Positions 52,748 through 62,695 are shown, numbered from the stretch's first letter. The stretch is 64,000 nucleotides of DNA from Acetivibrio sp964564015 (GCA_964564015.1 CAZLZR010000015.1:22123-86122), one strand, 5' to 3'. Made by a program: numbers and translations. The notes: generated by a model not told the origin, from the sequence alone.

Positions 52748-55465
52748 CTACTCAACCTGAATTTTCACAGGTTGCGTGTAAATATCGTAGGTATCGTCTT
52801 CCCTGTCTGATAGCTTTGCTGTATAACGGAGCAATACATAAGCCGTCCCGGTTTTTTTTGAAATAATCCTGTTACCGTTCACCCCAATAACATCACCGCC
52901 ACTAATAATCACAATATCAGGCTCAACACCTTTGATCTCTCCTCTATATGTTTTAACATCAGCATCAAGTGATGCAGTTATTCCGCACTTCATGGACATA
53001 CTGCCTTGTTTTGGAATAATTTCTGCTGCCCAGTCAGAAAACACCTGCGCACAATCCGTTGTCATTCCGCATACTCCCATTTTAAAGTACTTAATAATTG
53101 TATCTTTGTCGGTAAATCCCCAAACCCAGACATTCATACCTCTGTGCCGGGCAACTTCAATAAACTTCCTGTCAACAGCATTATAATCGGGCATAATGCT
53201 TGAGTTAAGTGTCTGAACCTGCCACAAAACATAGCGTAGTGACCAATAAGTATTAAATTTAAAATCATATCCACTGCGAAGATAGCCAAGTGACATTTCC
53301 GGCATTTGCTGCTGTGTTATTTTCAGTTGCTCGTCATATGCTGAAATAGTCACCAAATGTTCCTCTGTTCCTAATTTTTTTGAGTATTCAATATAGCGAT
53401 CAACCGCTGCGGGATTAGTATCTTTAATTTCTACGAAAAGCACTTGATTTTTTCCTGTAAAACTTTCCACATACTGGTTAAGCGTTGGAATTCTTGCCAT
53501 AGGATATTTTGCAGGAAACTGTTTGTTTGCCAGATATCTGCTCAATTCCTCAAGTGTTTTGTCTGCAACATTGCCCTTACCGTTGGTAGTTCGATCAATA
53601 GTATAATCGTGCATTAATATTAAATTCTGTTTTCCATCGGCTCCTCGCTTTGTTATTCTTATGTCATTTTCAACCATATCTGCACCGAGTTGAAAGGCAA
53701 GCTTAGCTCCTTCGATTGTGTTTTCAGGTGCAAGGCTTGGAACACCTCTGTGAGCAATTGAAAATGGCTTTCTGATAATAGTTGTATTATACCTATACAA
53801 AGCCAATGCCTGCGTTGCCTTTTCCGGCACATCAGTTACAATACCGTTTGCTCCTGCCGTAATCATCTTGTGAAGTGTAACAAGTTTTTGCTCCGAATCC
53901 TCATCTTTTACTTTTTCTTTAGTCCATACAGTAAATAACCTCTGTTGAAGATACTGGACATTGCTTTTTGTGGCAGCTTCTGAAGGGATTATGGCAATCT
54001 TTGCCTGATTAATGTTTGTGGTATTTCTTATATTCATCAGTTCACTTATATCCACATTCTGGGGTAAATTTTCAAATTCAACTATTCCCCTTATGAATAA
54101 GTAGTTTTCTCTCGCAAGTTTAACAAGCTCTGGAGATTTTGAAACAATGAAGGCATCCTCTATTGCATTACCCTTTAAATATTCGGTTATTTCCATTACT
54201 GCAACAGGGTCGTTTACCCTGAACGCAGGTATTATTTTTGATTTCATCGCTTCATACATTGATTTTACATTACCAATTACATTTTCCGGATTTTCTCCTA
54301 AAACCTCCAGATTTTTATTAATAGTAAGAATAGCTGTTGCGGCTTGTCCTTTGGATATTAAATCTTCAAACTGCTTTTCATTTTTTATTTCCGTGACTAT
54401 TGACGGTGCCATGGCAATTTTAGTATCAGGTTCCCAAACTCTTGAATAATTATCTTCAGGCCTTTTCAATGTATTCAGAGGCGCGTCCAATAGGGTTATT
54501 CTTACGTTGTCTATTCTCATTACGCATCCGTTGGCCTGAAACCCTATCCCACCTGTAGGGTATATTCCATCCACATGCATCTCTATCATAGGAACATCAT
54601 TAATCAATTCCTGTATCCTGTTGTCATATGCCTTGACCTTGTAGCGATACATTTTTGTATCCTTTATTTCTTCATAATAAAAGGCCCTTTGCATGACATT
54701 CCATGCATTTGAAGAATTACGCTCCGCAAACTCGACCCCGTTAACCAAAGTAGCATTTTTTCTCACTGCCATCTGGTAATATGGGTAGTTACCATTTTGT
54801 ATCCTGAACATTATTGAGTTCCATCTTAAATTGTCATTTGCTGACTTGCAGGTTATGTCAGCTTCAATCATATAATTGCCAAATATACTTAAATAACCAG
54901 GCATCAAAATCCTTACCGGATTATCAGGTTTTGATCTGGCATCAATTTCAAATGCGCCTTTTTTCACCCCGGACTTCGAAGGACTAACCCCCTCGAGCCT
55001 TGTCCAGCCTTTGGGCATAGTCCCATCAGGTAAGCCGTCAAACTTCTCCTCATATAATACATAATTGTCACTTTCATTTTCCTTTGCCAATAACAGCAAT
55101 GTGGTGGAACCCCCACCTACTGAAACTGTCGCAGTAGTTATTCCTGCCTTGAGTATCTTTACTTCACCATTTTCATATCGGGCAATATCAGCCTTATCGA
55201 AAGACCAATGGCATTGACTGCCGGTTATTTCACAGCTGGTAGAATCTTTGAATCGGGCATTGAACCTTATGTTTTCCGTTTTCAAAACACCTTTCAATCC
55301 CAGTACATATCCTTGTTTGTGTGAAATTGAAATAACTTCCGACCTGAAATCAGATGAACCTGCATAAACAATTGTGCTCTCTTTTTCCTGATATCCAAAA
55401 CTAGAAATAGCAGAATTACAAAATATTATTAAAACCAATGAAATAATGGTAATAATTTTCTTCAT
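52748..55465 (-). CDS. Large secreted glycerophosphodiester phosphodiesterase with added domains
   Basis: 905 residues. Signal peptide about 1-24. Residues 30-125 look like an Ig-like (Big) domain, 135-330 a laminin-G/DUF1080-like beta-sandwich (YEEKFDGLPDGTMPKGW), 350-560 a degenerate TIM-barrel resembling GDPD but lacking the catalytic residues, and 567-815 a complete GDPD: H572-R573 (AHRG), APENT, E599/D601 (MVENDI) and H619 (LMHDYTIDRTT). A second Ig-like part ends the protein. It cleaves glycerophosphodiesters, or possibly teichoic acid, outside the cell to release glycerol-3-phosphate. ATG at 55465, GAGGTG upstream. Confidence 0.88.
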   Translation of the reverse strand: MKKIITIISLVLIIFCNSAISSFGYQEKESTIVYAGSSDFRSEVISISHKQGYVLGLKGVLKTENIRFNARFKDSTSCEITGSQCHWSFDKADIARYENGEVKILKAGITTATVSVGGGSTTLLLLAKENESDNYVLYEEKFDGLPDGTMPKGWTRLEGVSPSKSGVKKGAFEIDARSKPDNPVRILMPGYLSIFGNYMIEADITCKSANDNLRWNSIMFRIQNGNYPYYQMAVRKNATLVNGVEFAERNSSNAWNVMQRAFYYEEIKDTKMYRYKVKAYDNRIQELINDVPMIEMHVDGIYPTGGIGFQANGCVMRIDNVRITLLDAPLNTLKRPEDNYSRVWEPDTKIAMAPSIVTEIKNEKQFEDLISKGQAATAILTINKNLEVLGENPENVIGNVKSMYEAMKSKIIPAFRVNDPVAVMEITEYLKGNAIEDAFIVSKSPELVKLARENYLFIRGIVEFENLPQNVDISELMNIRNTTNINQAKIAIIPSEAATKSNVQYLQQRLFTVWTKEKVKDEDSEQKLVTLHKMITAGANGIVTDVPEKATQALALYRYNTTIIRKPFSIAHRGVPSLAPENTIEGAKLAFQLGADMVENDIRITKRGADGKQNLILMHDYTIDRTTNGKGNVADKTLEELSRYLANKQFPAKYPMARIPTLNQYVESFTGKNQVLFVEIKDTNPAAVDRYIEYSKKLGTEEHLVTISAYDEQLKITQQQMPEMSLGYLRSGYDFKFNTYWSLRYVLWQVQTLNSSIMPDYNAVDRKFIEVARHRGMNVWVWGFTDKDTIIKYFKMGVCGMTTDCAQVFSDWAAEIIPKQGSMSMKCGITASLDADVKTYRGEIKGVEPDIVIISGGDVIGVNGNRIISKKTGTAYVLLRYTAKLSDREDDTYDIYTQPVKIQVE

Positions 55466-55745
55466 TAAATATTCACCTCGGACAAAACGGATTTGTATAC
55501 AGATTGAATACAGTTGTACAGATTATAATTCCAAAAACACGAAAAAAACACCGCAATTACCTCATATCAAGTAATTAAGTGCCTACTACATTTCTGCAAT
55601 TCCTATTGAATGGAACAACAATGTAAGCGCTCAAGTTTTGTCTGATTATGTCACTTTATACATAGTATTATACACAAAAAGCAAATTATTGTAAATATAT
55701 TTTGAAATATTTAGGAATAGCTTTATATATTAATTAGATAATCTA

Positions 55746-56048
55746 TCATTCCTTAACGCCCAGATGGAGCTTTTTCATTTCAAACCAATCAGTTACGCGT
55801 TTATAATCCCTTGCTATATATTTTGTATTAATATATATAGCATTATCAAAAAAGCTTATTCTGTAATAATCTTCGCCATAGGGATTAACAGAGATGATGC
55901 CAAAACCCTTCTTGTCATTAAGCAAACCACTCATGGAGTAATCCGCAGCACCAATCCCTAAACAAAGTATTAATACAAAAAACAAAAATGTCATAGCCAG
56001 CTTCAACCTGAAGTGACGAATCTCTCTGAATCTCTGAACTCTGTTCAT
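55746..56048 (-). CDS. Small single-pass membrane protein next to spoIIP
   Basis: 100 residues from the ATG at 56048 (GGAG six bases before; another ATG adjoins at 56051). Basic N-terminus (MNRVQRFREIRHF), one membrane helix (about 17-36), then an extracytoplasmic beta-rich part (GFGIISVNPYGEDYYRISFF). A longer frame upstream runs into repeat A5 and is not counted. I do not recognise the family. It lies downstream of spoIIP on the same strand, so a sporulation role is possible but unproven. Confidence 0.65.
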   Translation of the reverse strand: MNRVQRFREIRHFRLKLAMTFLFFVLILCLGIGAADYSMSGLLNDKKGFGIISVNPYGEDYYRISFFDNAIYINTKYIARDYKRVTDWFEMKKLHLGVKE

Positions 56049-56074
56049 CATTATCTCCGATAAATTTATTATTA

Positions 56075-56182
56075 CTAAGGGATAACGAAAAAAACAACAT
56101 CCTATTCTCATATTTTGAAAACATTATCAAATCAAGTTTTTTCGTTATCCAAAGTATGAATATATATTTTAGTCATACCTAA
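56075..56182 (+). repeat. Dispersed repeat family A, best-preserved copy
   Basis: CTAAGGGATAACGAAAAAA ... TTTTTTCGTTATCC, then GTATGAATATATATTTTAG and TCATACCTAA. The 14-bp arms are perfect. It lies between spoIIP and the small membrane protein gene, 27 bases before the latter's start. Confidence 0.9.
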
Positions 56183-56196
56183 TTGTATTAAGGAAA

Positions 56197-56235
56197 TTGA
56201 AGCGCGATAAAAAATCTTTATCGCGTTCAATATAC
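56197..56235 (+). repeat. Dispersed repeat family C, copy 1
   Basis: ATTGAAGCGCGATAAA, AAATC, TTTATCGCGTTCAAT: a near-perfect hairpin in the gap after spoIIP. The same sequence recurs in inverted orientation at 63188-63226, with three adjoining differences in the loop. Confidence 0.75.
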
Positions 56236-56262
56236 ACAACTATATTATTGCCCAAATAAGTT

Positions 56263-57504
56263 TTATTTATTATTTACAACTTCATTTATGACCTCTGCCA
56301 GATATTTCACGCTTTCAAGACACTCGCCCATCGTATTTCCATCCCCTCCTATTTCAACAATCATTGATCCATTTGTAAGATGCTGGTTAAATCTGTTCGG
56401 ACTAATAAATATAGGTCTTGTTAAACCCGGATATTTTTCATTCAATTTTTGCTGAAGTGTTATGGCAAGTTTTATGTTTTCCTTCCAGTTTGGATGATCT
56501 AGTCCTGTTGCGTTTGTACCCATAACAAACATTATTTTTGCAGCTTTCTTCCCTTTTACATCAGTCACAACTCTCAACTTTTCACTTTTGAGAGCATCTC
56601 TGTGAAGATCAATAACTATTTTTATTGAAGGATAGCTTTTTATTATGTTGGTTGCAGTGTTAAGTGACCTTCCATAAGCGCCGGAAGTCCCTGAATAATC
56701 GTGTACTGTTGCATTATGTATTACTTCTATGCCGTATTCCTTCCTTAAAATCTGTGCAAGTTCCTCCCCCACCCGAACGACGTTCCAGCGGTTATCATTT
56801 GTCCTGCTTGGGACACCAGCCTTACCCAACTGGCTGATATCTTTCAAAAAGCTTTCCGTTGTATGGGTATGGTAAATCAGTACCTCCGGCCCTTTCTTAC
56901 TAAAATCCAGCTTCAGAGGTTCTTTCATTATTTCTTCAATATTTATATTTAGTTTAGTCTCATTGTTAATAGCTATTTTGCCGTATGAAACCGCATCGTC
57001 ATCAGTAAGGTCGCTTTCTTCAGATTCGTCTATGTATATGCTGCTTATTACCGGTTCTGCATATTGATCGGCTTCATCTTCCTTTGCAATTTCCGAAAAA
57101 TTAAACTGTTTAGGATTGGTGGCCTCCTTTTGTGTCAGAAGTTTACGGTAATCATTATTATAATAGTTAAAGAATATTGGAGATTGAGCATTCAGAATTG
57201 TTATAGGGCTGTTCAGATCAAAGTGAAATACATCATTTACAATTCCTTTTATCTGCCCGGATAATGAACGGCTTGATGTTCCACTGTTATAAATTGTGTC
57301 TATTATGGGCAGGGAATTTTTCAATGCAGACCTGTAATTTTCCACATCAACACTTGCAATAATTGCTTTGTCGGAACTGTAAAGAAGATTCCCACCGGCT
57401 ACCCCTATTTTTATAGCAAGGATCGCCCCAACTACTATCATTATTATCTTTATTACTGTAAAACCTATCGCTCTTGCTTTTTTGTACTTATACCTCTTTC
57501 TCAT
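56263..57504 (-). CDS. spoIIP: Stage II sporulation protein P
   Basis: 413 residues. Membrane helix about 13-35, a spacer, then the amidase/endopeptidase domain with YHTHTTESF (H212, E217), VIDLHRDAL and MIVEIGGDGNTMGECL. SpoIIP cuts septal peptidoglycan with SpoIID and SpoIIM so that engulfment of the forespore can proceed. Shows that the organism sporulates or descends from a sporulating line. Confidence 0.95.
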   Translation of the reverse strand: MRKRYKYKKARAIGFTVIKIIMIVVGAILAIKIGVAGGNLLYSSDKAIIASVDVENYRSALKNSLPIIDTIYNSGTSSRSLSGQIKGIVNDVFHFDLNSPITILNAQSPIFFNYYNNDYRKLLTQKEATNPKQFNFSEIAKEDEADQYAEPVISSIYIDESEESDLTDDDAVSYGKIAINNETKLNINIEEIMKEPLKLDFSKKGPEVLIYHTHTTESFLKDISQLGKAGVPSRTNDNRWNVVRVGEELAQILRKEYGIEVIHNATVHDYSGTSGAYGRSLNTATNIIKSYPSIKIVIDLHRDALKSEKLRVVTDVKGKKAAKIMFVMGTNATGLDHPNWKENIKLAITLQQKLNEKYPGLTRPIFISPNRFNQHLTNGSMIVEIGGDGNTMGECLESVKYLAEVINEVVNNK

Positions 57505-57837
57505 TTTGTCCTCCGTTTGTGGATACTCTAGCCTTATCCATTGTAAGTTTTTTATTTGTTAATTATAATAATATTCTTTCTAAACTTTTTTTATGACATC
57601 TATTGATTAATTCTGTAAAAAAATATATAATGTATGTGTATCTCCTTTTGAGGGATATTTATTATATATTCTATGCAAGTGGTCTACTTATAATGATTGA
57701 CTGAAATATTCAATTTTAAACCACAACATGTAATCACTTAGTTTCCAGTCGGATTTAATTCAAGTATTAAAGCAACAAAATGATTTACTCTTTAGATTTT
57801 TGTGTCAAATAAGCATAATTTAAGTCTATTGCTTTTA
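57505..57837. other. Divergent gap between spoIIP and the zinc-ribbon gene
   Basis: 333 AT-rich bases in which the spoIIP promoter (probably a mother-cell sigma factor) must lie. No confident box and no frame. Confidence 0.3.
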
Positions 57838-57896
57838 TTTTGGTTGTGCTTCGTATAAAATTAGTTTTGGTTGTGCTTCGTATGAAATTAATTTTG
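57838..57896. repeat. Tandem repeat, 27-bp unit, two copies
   Basis: TTTTGGTTGTGCTTCGTAT(A/G)AAATTA(G/A) twice in direct order, 75 bases upstream of the zinc-ribbon gene at 57971. It may be a duplicated operator or a replication slip. Confidence 0.8.
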
Positions 57897-57970
57897 TCTT
57901 TTGCATTGCATATATTCACTAAACAAATCTACAGAATTTAATCAATTAACTAAAAGGAGGATTAATTAGT

Positions 57971-58195
57971 ATGTATGACTTTAAGACATTAAAGTGCTAC
58001 AATTGCAAATCTGTAATCCTTAATCTATCTGAAGTTGAAATTTCCAAGCTCAACGGACTTAATTTCCAATGTGACTGCTGCGGTCATCAAAATCGTTTGC
58101 AGGGTTTGAAGTTCATCAAGAACTCCAATAACAACGACCCCTATTTGAACATTTTAAGTATTGATAATGTCCTATTATTGCCAAACCCCTTGTAA
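57971..58195 (+). CDS. Small zinc-ribbon protein
   Basis: 74 residues, ATG at 57971, AAAGGAGG ten bases upstream. Two Cys pairs form a ribbon: C13-x2-C16 and C38-x-C40-C41 (FQCDCCGHQN). The remainder is short and polar. Small stand-alone ribbons often bind nucleic acid or modify another factor; no partner is evident. It lies on the plus strand, downstream of a 27-bp tandem repeat. Confidence 0.75.
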   Translation: MYDFKTLKCYNCKSVILNLSEVEISKLNGLNFQCDCCGHQNRLQGLKFIKNSNNNDPYLNILSIDNVLLLPNPL

Positions 58196-58336
58196 TTATA
58201 TGTGACTTTCGAGTTGAGACCTCAAGGTTTTATTAAATCCCAAAACGTGTAAAGTTGCATAGATTCCGATTTTTCTAAAGTTCAAGTTTAATCCGCAATA
58301 AACATATAACTATGAAAATATCATAAACTTTACATA

Positions 58337-58367
58337 AAAAACTACTTTGGTAATCCAAAGTAGTTTT
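58337..58367. terminator. Bidirectional terminator
   Basis: AAAACTACTTTGG, TAATC loop, CCAAAGTAGTTTT, between the convergent zinc-ribbon gene and the giant activase gene. Confidence 0.9.
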
Positions 58368-58393
58368 CTAATTTCACTCCTTAAAATCAATAC

Positions 58394-61300
58394 CTATATA
58401 GTTGTTTCCAAGGTCTTTTTGCTATTTACTACCGGGTAAATCTCCACTTCCTCACTCCGGCTTTTTTCACTCGATTCAAAGTTCTTAAAAGCCACCGACA
58501 TCATGAGCTTTATCCTGTTCAGCTGATTAACCTCACTAGCTCCAGGGTCATAGTCCACAGCAGTAATATTGGCCTTGGGATATCTGTTCTTAAGCTCCTT
58601 GATCATTCCCTTGCCTGTAACATGGTTTGGAAGACACGCAAAGGGCTGCATACAAACTATATTTTGAGCTCCACTGTTAATCAACTCTATCATTTCAGCC
58701 GTCAAGAACCATCCCTCTCCTGTTTGATTGCCTAAAGACAATACCTCTGATGCAAGATCCGCAAGCTGATAAATTGAACAAGGTGCATGAAAACGTTTAC
58801 TCTTTTCAAGTGCCTTTCGCATATCTTTTCGGTAAAACTCGATAAAGTCGATAGCATAGTTCTTTATTACTTTTGTCATTTTCCTGTCTGATAGATACTC
58901 ATGTTTAAAATTACTGTCGTAGGCACAGTAGAGCAGAAAATCAACCAAATCTGGCATTACAGCTTCTGCGCCTTCTCTTTCGATTATATCAACAATGTTA
59001 TTGTTAGCTGTCGGATGGAATTTAACAAGTATTTCACCCACCAGACCAACCTTTGGTTTTTCAACATTATTGATTTTTAAATTGTCGAACTCTTCGACTA
59101 TTTTATATATATTCTCTTTAAAAGTACTGTGTTTTCCACTTCTAATTGACTCTTTACATTTTTGAACCCATGAATTATATAAAAGATTCGCAGATCCTTT
59201 TATCTTTTCATAAGGTCTGACCCTGTAAAGCACCCTCATCAAAAGATCTCCATATACCAAGCCGATCAAAACCTTGTTTAATAGCCCTGGTGTTTTCTTA
59301 AACCCGGGATTTTTCTCAAGCCCGGCAAAGTTCAAGGAAATAACCGGAATATGAGACATATTGGCATTTTTTAATGCTTTCCTCAAGAAACCAATATAGT
59401 TGGTTGCCCTACAACCACCAGCCGTTTGACTTATCATCACCGAGGTATTATTCAAATCATACTTACCTGATTTTAACGCCTCAAGAACCTGCCCAACAAC
59501 AATAATAGAAGGATAACACGCGTCATTATTTACATACTTAAGACCTTCATCTACTGCATTGCGGTCAACTGACGGCAGAATCTCAACATTATAACCCGAA
59601 GCATTAAACGCCTCTTCAAGGAACTGAAAGTGAATTGGAGACATCTGAGGAATAATAATTGTATGCCTTTTTCTCATCTTTCTGGTAAACATAACTTTTT
59701 TGCAACCCGAATCTCCATCAGCAAGCTCATAACCGTTCTTATCCCTTTCGTCCATTGCGGCCTTAAGGGATCGAATACGAATTTTTGCAGCTCCTAGGTT
59801 ATCTATTTCATCTATTTTCAAAACGGTATAAATCTTACCTCTGCTGGCTAATATCTCTTCAACCTGGTCGGTGGTAACAGCATCAAGTCCACAACCAAAT
59901 GAGTTAAGCTGAATAATCTCAAGGTCTTTCCTGTCCTTGACAAAGCTTGCCGCCCTATACAATCTTGAGTGATACATCCATTGGTCAACTACCCTCAATG
60001 GCTTTTGCACATTACCAAGATGTGCAATTGAATCCTCAGTAAGAACAGCTATACCAAAGCTGGTAATGATGTTTGGTATTCCATGATTGATTTCAGGGTC
60101 AATATGATAAGGCCTTCCTGCAAGCACTATACCCTTACCACCTGTCTCTTCAAGATATTTAAGGATTTCTTCTCCCTTATTCCTTATATCCTGCTTGACC
60201 TTCTCAATCTCTTTCCATGCCTTTTCCGCAGCATTTTTAATTTCAGCCATGGTAATGCCAAATAGGTTAAACTCCTCGTAAAGCCTCTGTGTTAAGCGTT
60301 TCTTATTATCTAAAGGCAAAAACGGGTTCATGAATACTATTCCGCTTTCCTTTATCACATCCATATTATTCTTGATCACTTCAGGATATGAAGTAACTAT
60401 AGGACAATTATAATGATTATCCGCATCCTTGTACTCATTTGTCTCATATGGAAGACATGGATAGAAAATAATATCCACACCTCTGTTTATAAGGCTCATA
60501 ATGTGTCCATGCACAAGCTTTGCTGGATAACATGCAGACTCTGAAGGTATAGTTTCAATGCCAAGCTCATAGACCTTTTTTGATGATCTTGGAGACAACT
60601 CCACCCTGTATTTGAGTTCTGTAAAAAATGTAAACCAAAACGGATAGTTCTCGTAAATATTCAACACACGAGGAATTCCTATCGTTCCCCTGTATGCCTG
60701 ATCCTGTTTTAACGGAACATAGGAAAAAAGCCTTTTATACTTGAAATCATAAAGGTTTGGAACATTTTCCTTTTTCTCTTCAATGCCTGCGCCCTTTTCG
60801 CATCTGTTACCCGATACAAATTCCTTGTTTCCCTGAAATTTATTTATAGTTAATAAGCAGTTATTGCCACAAAGATTACATCTTCTCATTGATACTTCCA
60901 TGCTAAACTTTGAAAGTCTGTCCTCACTCAATAGAGTGCTGCTGTATCCCTCTTCATATCTCTCATGAGCGACCAGCGCTGCCCCATAGGCTCCCATAAG
61001 GCCGGCTATGTCAGGCCTTATGGCTTTCTTTCCGGAAATCAGTTCAAAGCTTCTCAATACTGCATCGTTGTAAAAAGTTCCTCCCTGAACAATAACCTTG
61101 TCGCCTATTTCTTCAGGATTCCTTATCTTTATAACCTTCTGAAGTGCATTTTTTATAACCGAATAAGACAATCCGGCTGATATATCACCAACCGACGCAC
61201 CCTCCTTCTGTGCCTGCTTAACTCTGGAATTCATAAACACAGTACATCTGGAGCCTAAATCGACAGGTTGTCTTGCCAATAGTGCCTCACGTGCAAAATC

Positions 61301-62695
61301 CCTGACCTCCATATTGAGCGAGTATGCAAATGTCTCGATAAAAGATCCGCAGCCTGAAGAACAGGCTTCATTAAGCATAATACTGTCTATGACACCATTT
61401 TTTACCCTGAGGCATTTCATATCCTGCCCGCCAATATCTAAAATAAAATCCACACCGGGTAATATTTTCTCTGCAGCCTTGTAATGTGCAATAGTCTCTA
61501 TCTCCCCTATATCCACTTCAAGAGCAGATTTAATAAGACCTTCACCATACCCGGTAACAGTTGAATTGGCTATTTTTGCTTTTTGGGGAAGTCTCTTATA
61601 TATATCCTTTAAAATGCTTACAGCAGAATTTAAAGGACTTCCGTTATTACTACCGTAATAGGAATACAGAATTGAACCCTTTTTATCAATTAGGGCTGCT
61701 TTGGTTGTGGTAGAGCCCGCATCAATTCCGAGGAAACATTTACCCTCAAATTCCTCTAAATTCCTTGTCCCAACCTTTGTTGCACTATGCCTCTCACAGA
61801 ATTCTTCCAGTTCCTTCTCATTCTTAAATAAAGGTTCCAACCTTTCAACTTCATGAACTACAACTTCATTCAAAAGATGCAGCTTGCTTTCTAAAGATTT
61901 GAAAGAAACAGGGCTTAAATCTTTAGACGATATCGCAGCACCTAACGCAACATACAACTGTGCATTATCAGGAAAAACAATCTGGTGCTCGGGAATCTTT
62001 AAAGTTTCGACAAACCTTTCCCTCAGCTCAGACAAAAATTGAAGAGGTCCTCCTAAAAATGCTATATTCCCCCTTATGGGTTTTCCACACGCCAATCCAC
62101 TGATAGTCTGATTTACAACAGACTGAAAAACAGAAGCTGCAATATCTTCTCTTGCTGCCCCTTCATTTATAAGTGGCTGGATGTCAGTCTTTGCAAAAAC
62201 TCCACATCTTGCGGCAATCGGGTATATTACCTTATGCCCTTTAGCCAACTCATTGAGACCTGCCGCATCGGTTTTAAGAAGCGAAGCCATCTGATCTATA
62301 AACGCACCTGTACCTCCGGCACAGGTACCGTTCATTCTTTGCTCAATTCCACCTTCAAAGTATGTTATCTTGGCATCTTCCCCACCTAATTCTATTACAA
62401 CATCAGTGTGAGGAATAAAAGTCTCAATTGCCTTTGTACTGGCAACAACTTCCTGGATAAATGGTATACCTATCCATTCCGAAACAGAAATTCCACCCGA
62501 TCCGGTCACCATTATAGTTATTTCTTCATTTGAAAATAAATTGTAAGCCTCACTGATAAGTGAGTATATTGTCTTTCTGATATCTGAATAGTGTCTTTGG
62601 TATTTACCGAACAATACTCTGTCAAATCTATCAAGTACAACCAGCTTTACAGTGGTCGATCCTACATCCAATCCTACATGCAAAAATTTCTTCAT
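58394..62695 (-). CDS. Giant acyl-CoA dehydratase activase-like protein (two ASKHA ATPase domains, DUF2229/HgdB-like)
   Basis: 1433 residues from ATG 62695; the ribosome site is weak and an in-frame TTG lies at 62701. First BadF/BcrA-type ATPase (about 6-260: LDVGSTTVK, NGTCAGGTGAFID). Second ATPase (about 322-585: IDAGSTTTK, NEACSSGCGSFIE with Cys residues expected to ligate a 4Fe-4S cluster). A Cys cluster CNLCGNNC and GNRCEKG at about 606-634 follows, then DUF2229 (IGIPRVLNIYENYPFWFTF) and HgdB-like parts with many conserved Cys. Family members use ATP to drive low-potential electron transfer, as in 2-hydroxyacyl-CoA dehydratase activation. No dehydratase gene is adjacent and the true substrate is unknown. 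Confidence 0.88.
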   Translation of the reverse strand: MKKFLHVGLDVGSTTVKLVVLDRFDRVLFGKYQRHYSDIRKTIYSLISEAYNLFSNEEITIMVTGSGGISVSEWIGIPFIQEVVASTKAIETFIPHTDVVIELGGEDAKITYFEGGIEQRMNGTCAGGTGAFIDQMASLLKTDAAGLNELAKGHKVIYPIAARCGVFAKTDIQPLINEGAAREDIAASVFQSVVNQTISGLACGKPIRGNIAFLGGPLQFLSELRERFVETLKIPEHQIVFPDNAQLYVALGAAISSKDLSPVSFKSLESKLHLLNEVVVHEVERLEPLFKNEKELEEFCERHSATKVGTRNLEEFEGKCFLGIDAGSTTTKAALIDKKGSILYSYYGSNNGSPLNSAVSILKDIYKRLPQKAKIANSTVTGYGEGLIKSALEVDIGEIETIAHYKAAEKILPGVDFILDIGGQDMKCLRVKNGVIDSIMLNEACSSGCGSFIETFAYSLNMEVRDFAREALLARQPVDLGSRCTVFMNSRVKQAQKEGASVGDISAGLSYSVIKNALQKVIKIRNPEEIGDKVIVQGGTFYNDAVLRSFELISGKKAIRPDIAGLMGAYGAALVAHERYEEGYSSTLLSEDRLSKFSMEVSMRRCNLCGNNCLLTINKFQGNKEFVSGNRCEKGAGIEEKKENVPNLYDFKYKRLFSYVPLKQDQAYRGTIGIPRVLNIYENYPFWFTFFTELKYRVELSPRSSKKVYELGIETIPSESACYPAKLVHGHIMSLINRGVDIIFYPCLPYETNEYKDADNHYNCPIVTSYPEVIKNNMDVIKESGIVFMNPFLPLDNKKRLTQRLYEEFNLFGITMAEIKNAAEKAWKEIEKVKQDIRNKGEEILKYLEETGGKGIVLAGRPYHIDPEINHGIPNIITSFGIAVLTEDSIAHLGNVQKPLRVVDQWMYHSRLYRAASFVKDRKDLEIIQLNSFGCGLDAVTTDQVEEILASRGKIYTVLKIDEIDNLGAAKIRIRSLKAAMDERDKNGYELADGDSGCKKVMFTRKMRKRHTIIIPQMSPIHFQFLEEAFNASGYNVEILPSVDRNAVDEGLKYVNNDACYPSIIVVGQVLEALKSGKYDLNNTSVMISQTAGGCRATNYIGFLRKALKNANMSHIPVISLNFAGLEKNPGFKKTPGLLNKVLIGLVYGDLLMRVLYRVRPYEKIKGSANLLYNSWVQKCKESIRSGKHSTFKENIYKIVEEFDNLKINNVEKPKVGLVGEILVKFHPTANNNIVDIIEREGAEAVMPDLVDFLLYCAYDSNFKHEYLSDRKMTKVIKNYAIDFIEFYRKDMRKALEKSKRFHAPCSIYQLADLASEVLSLGNQTGEGWFLTAEMIELINSGAQNIVCMQPFACLPNHVTGKGMIKELKNRYPKANITAVDYDPGASEVNQLNRIKLMMSVAFKNFESSEKSRSEEVEIYPVVNSKKTLETTI

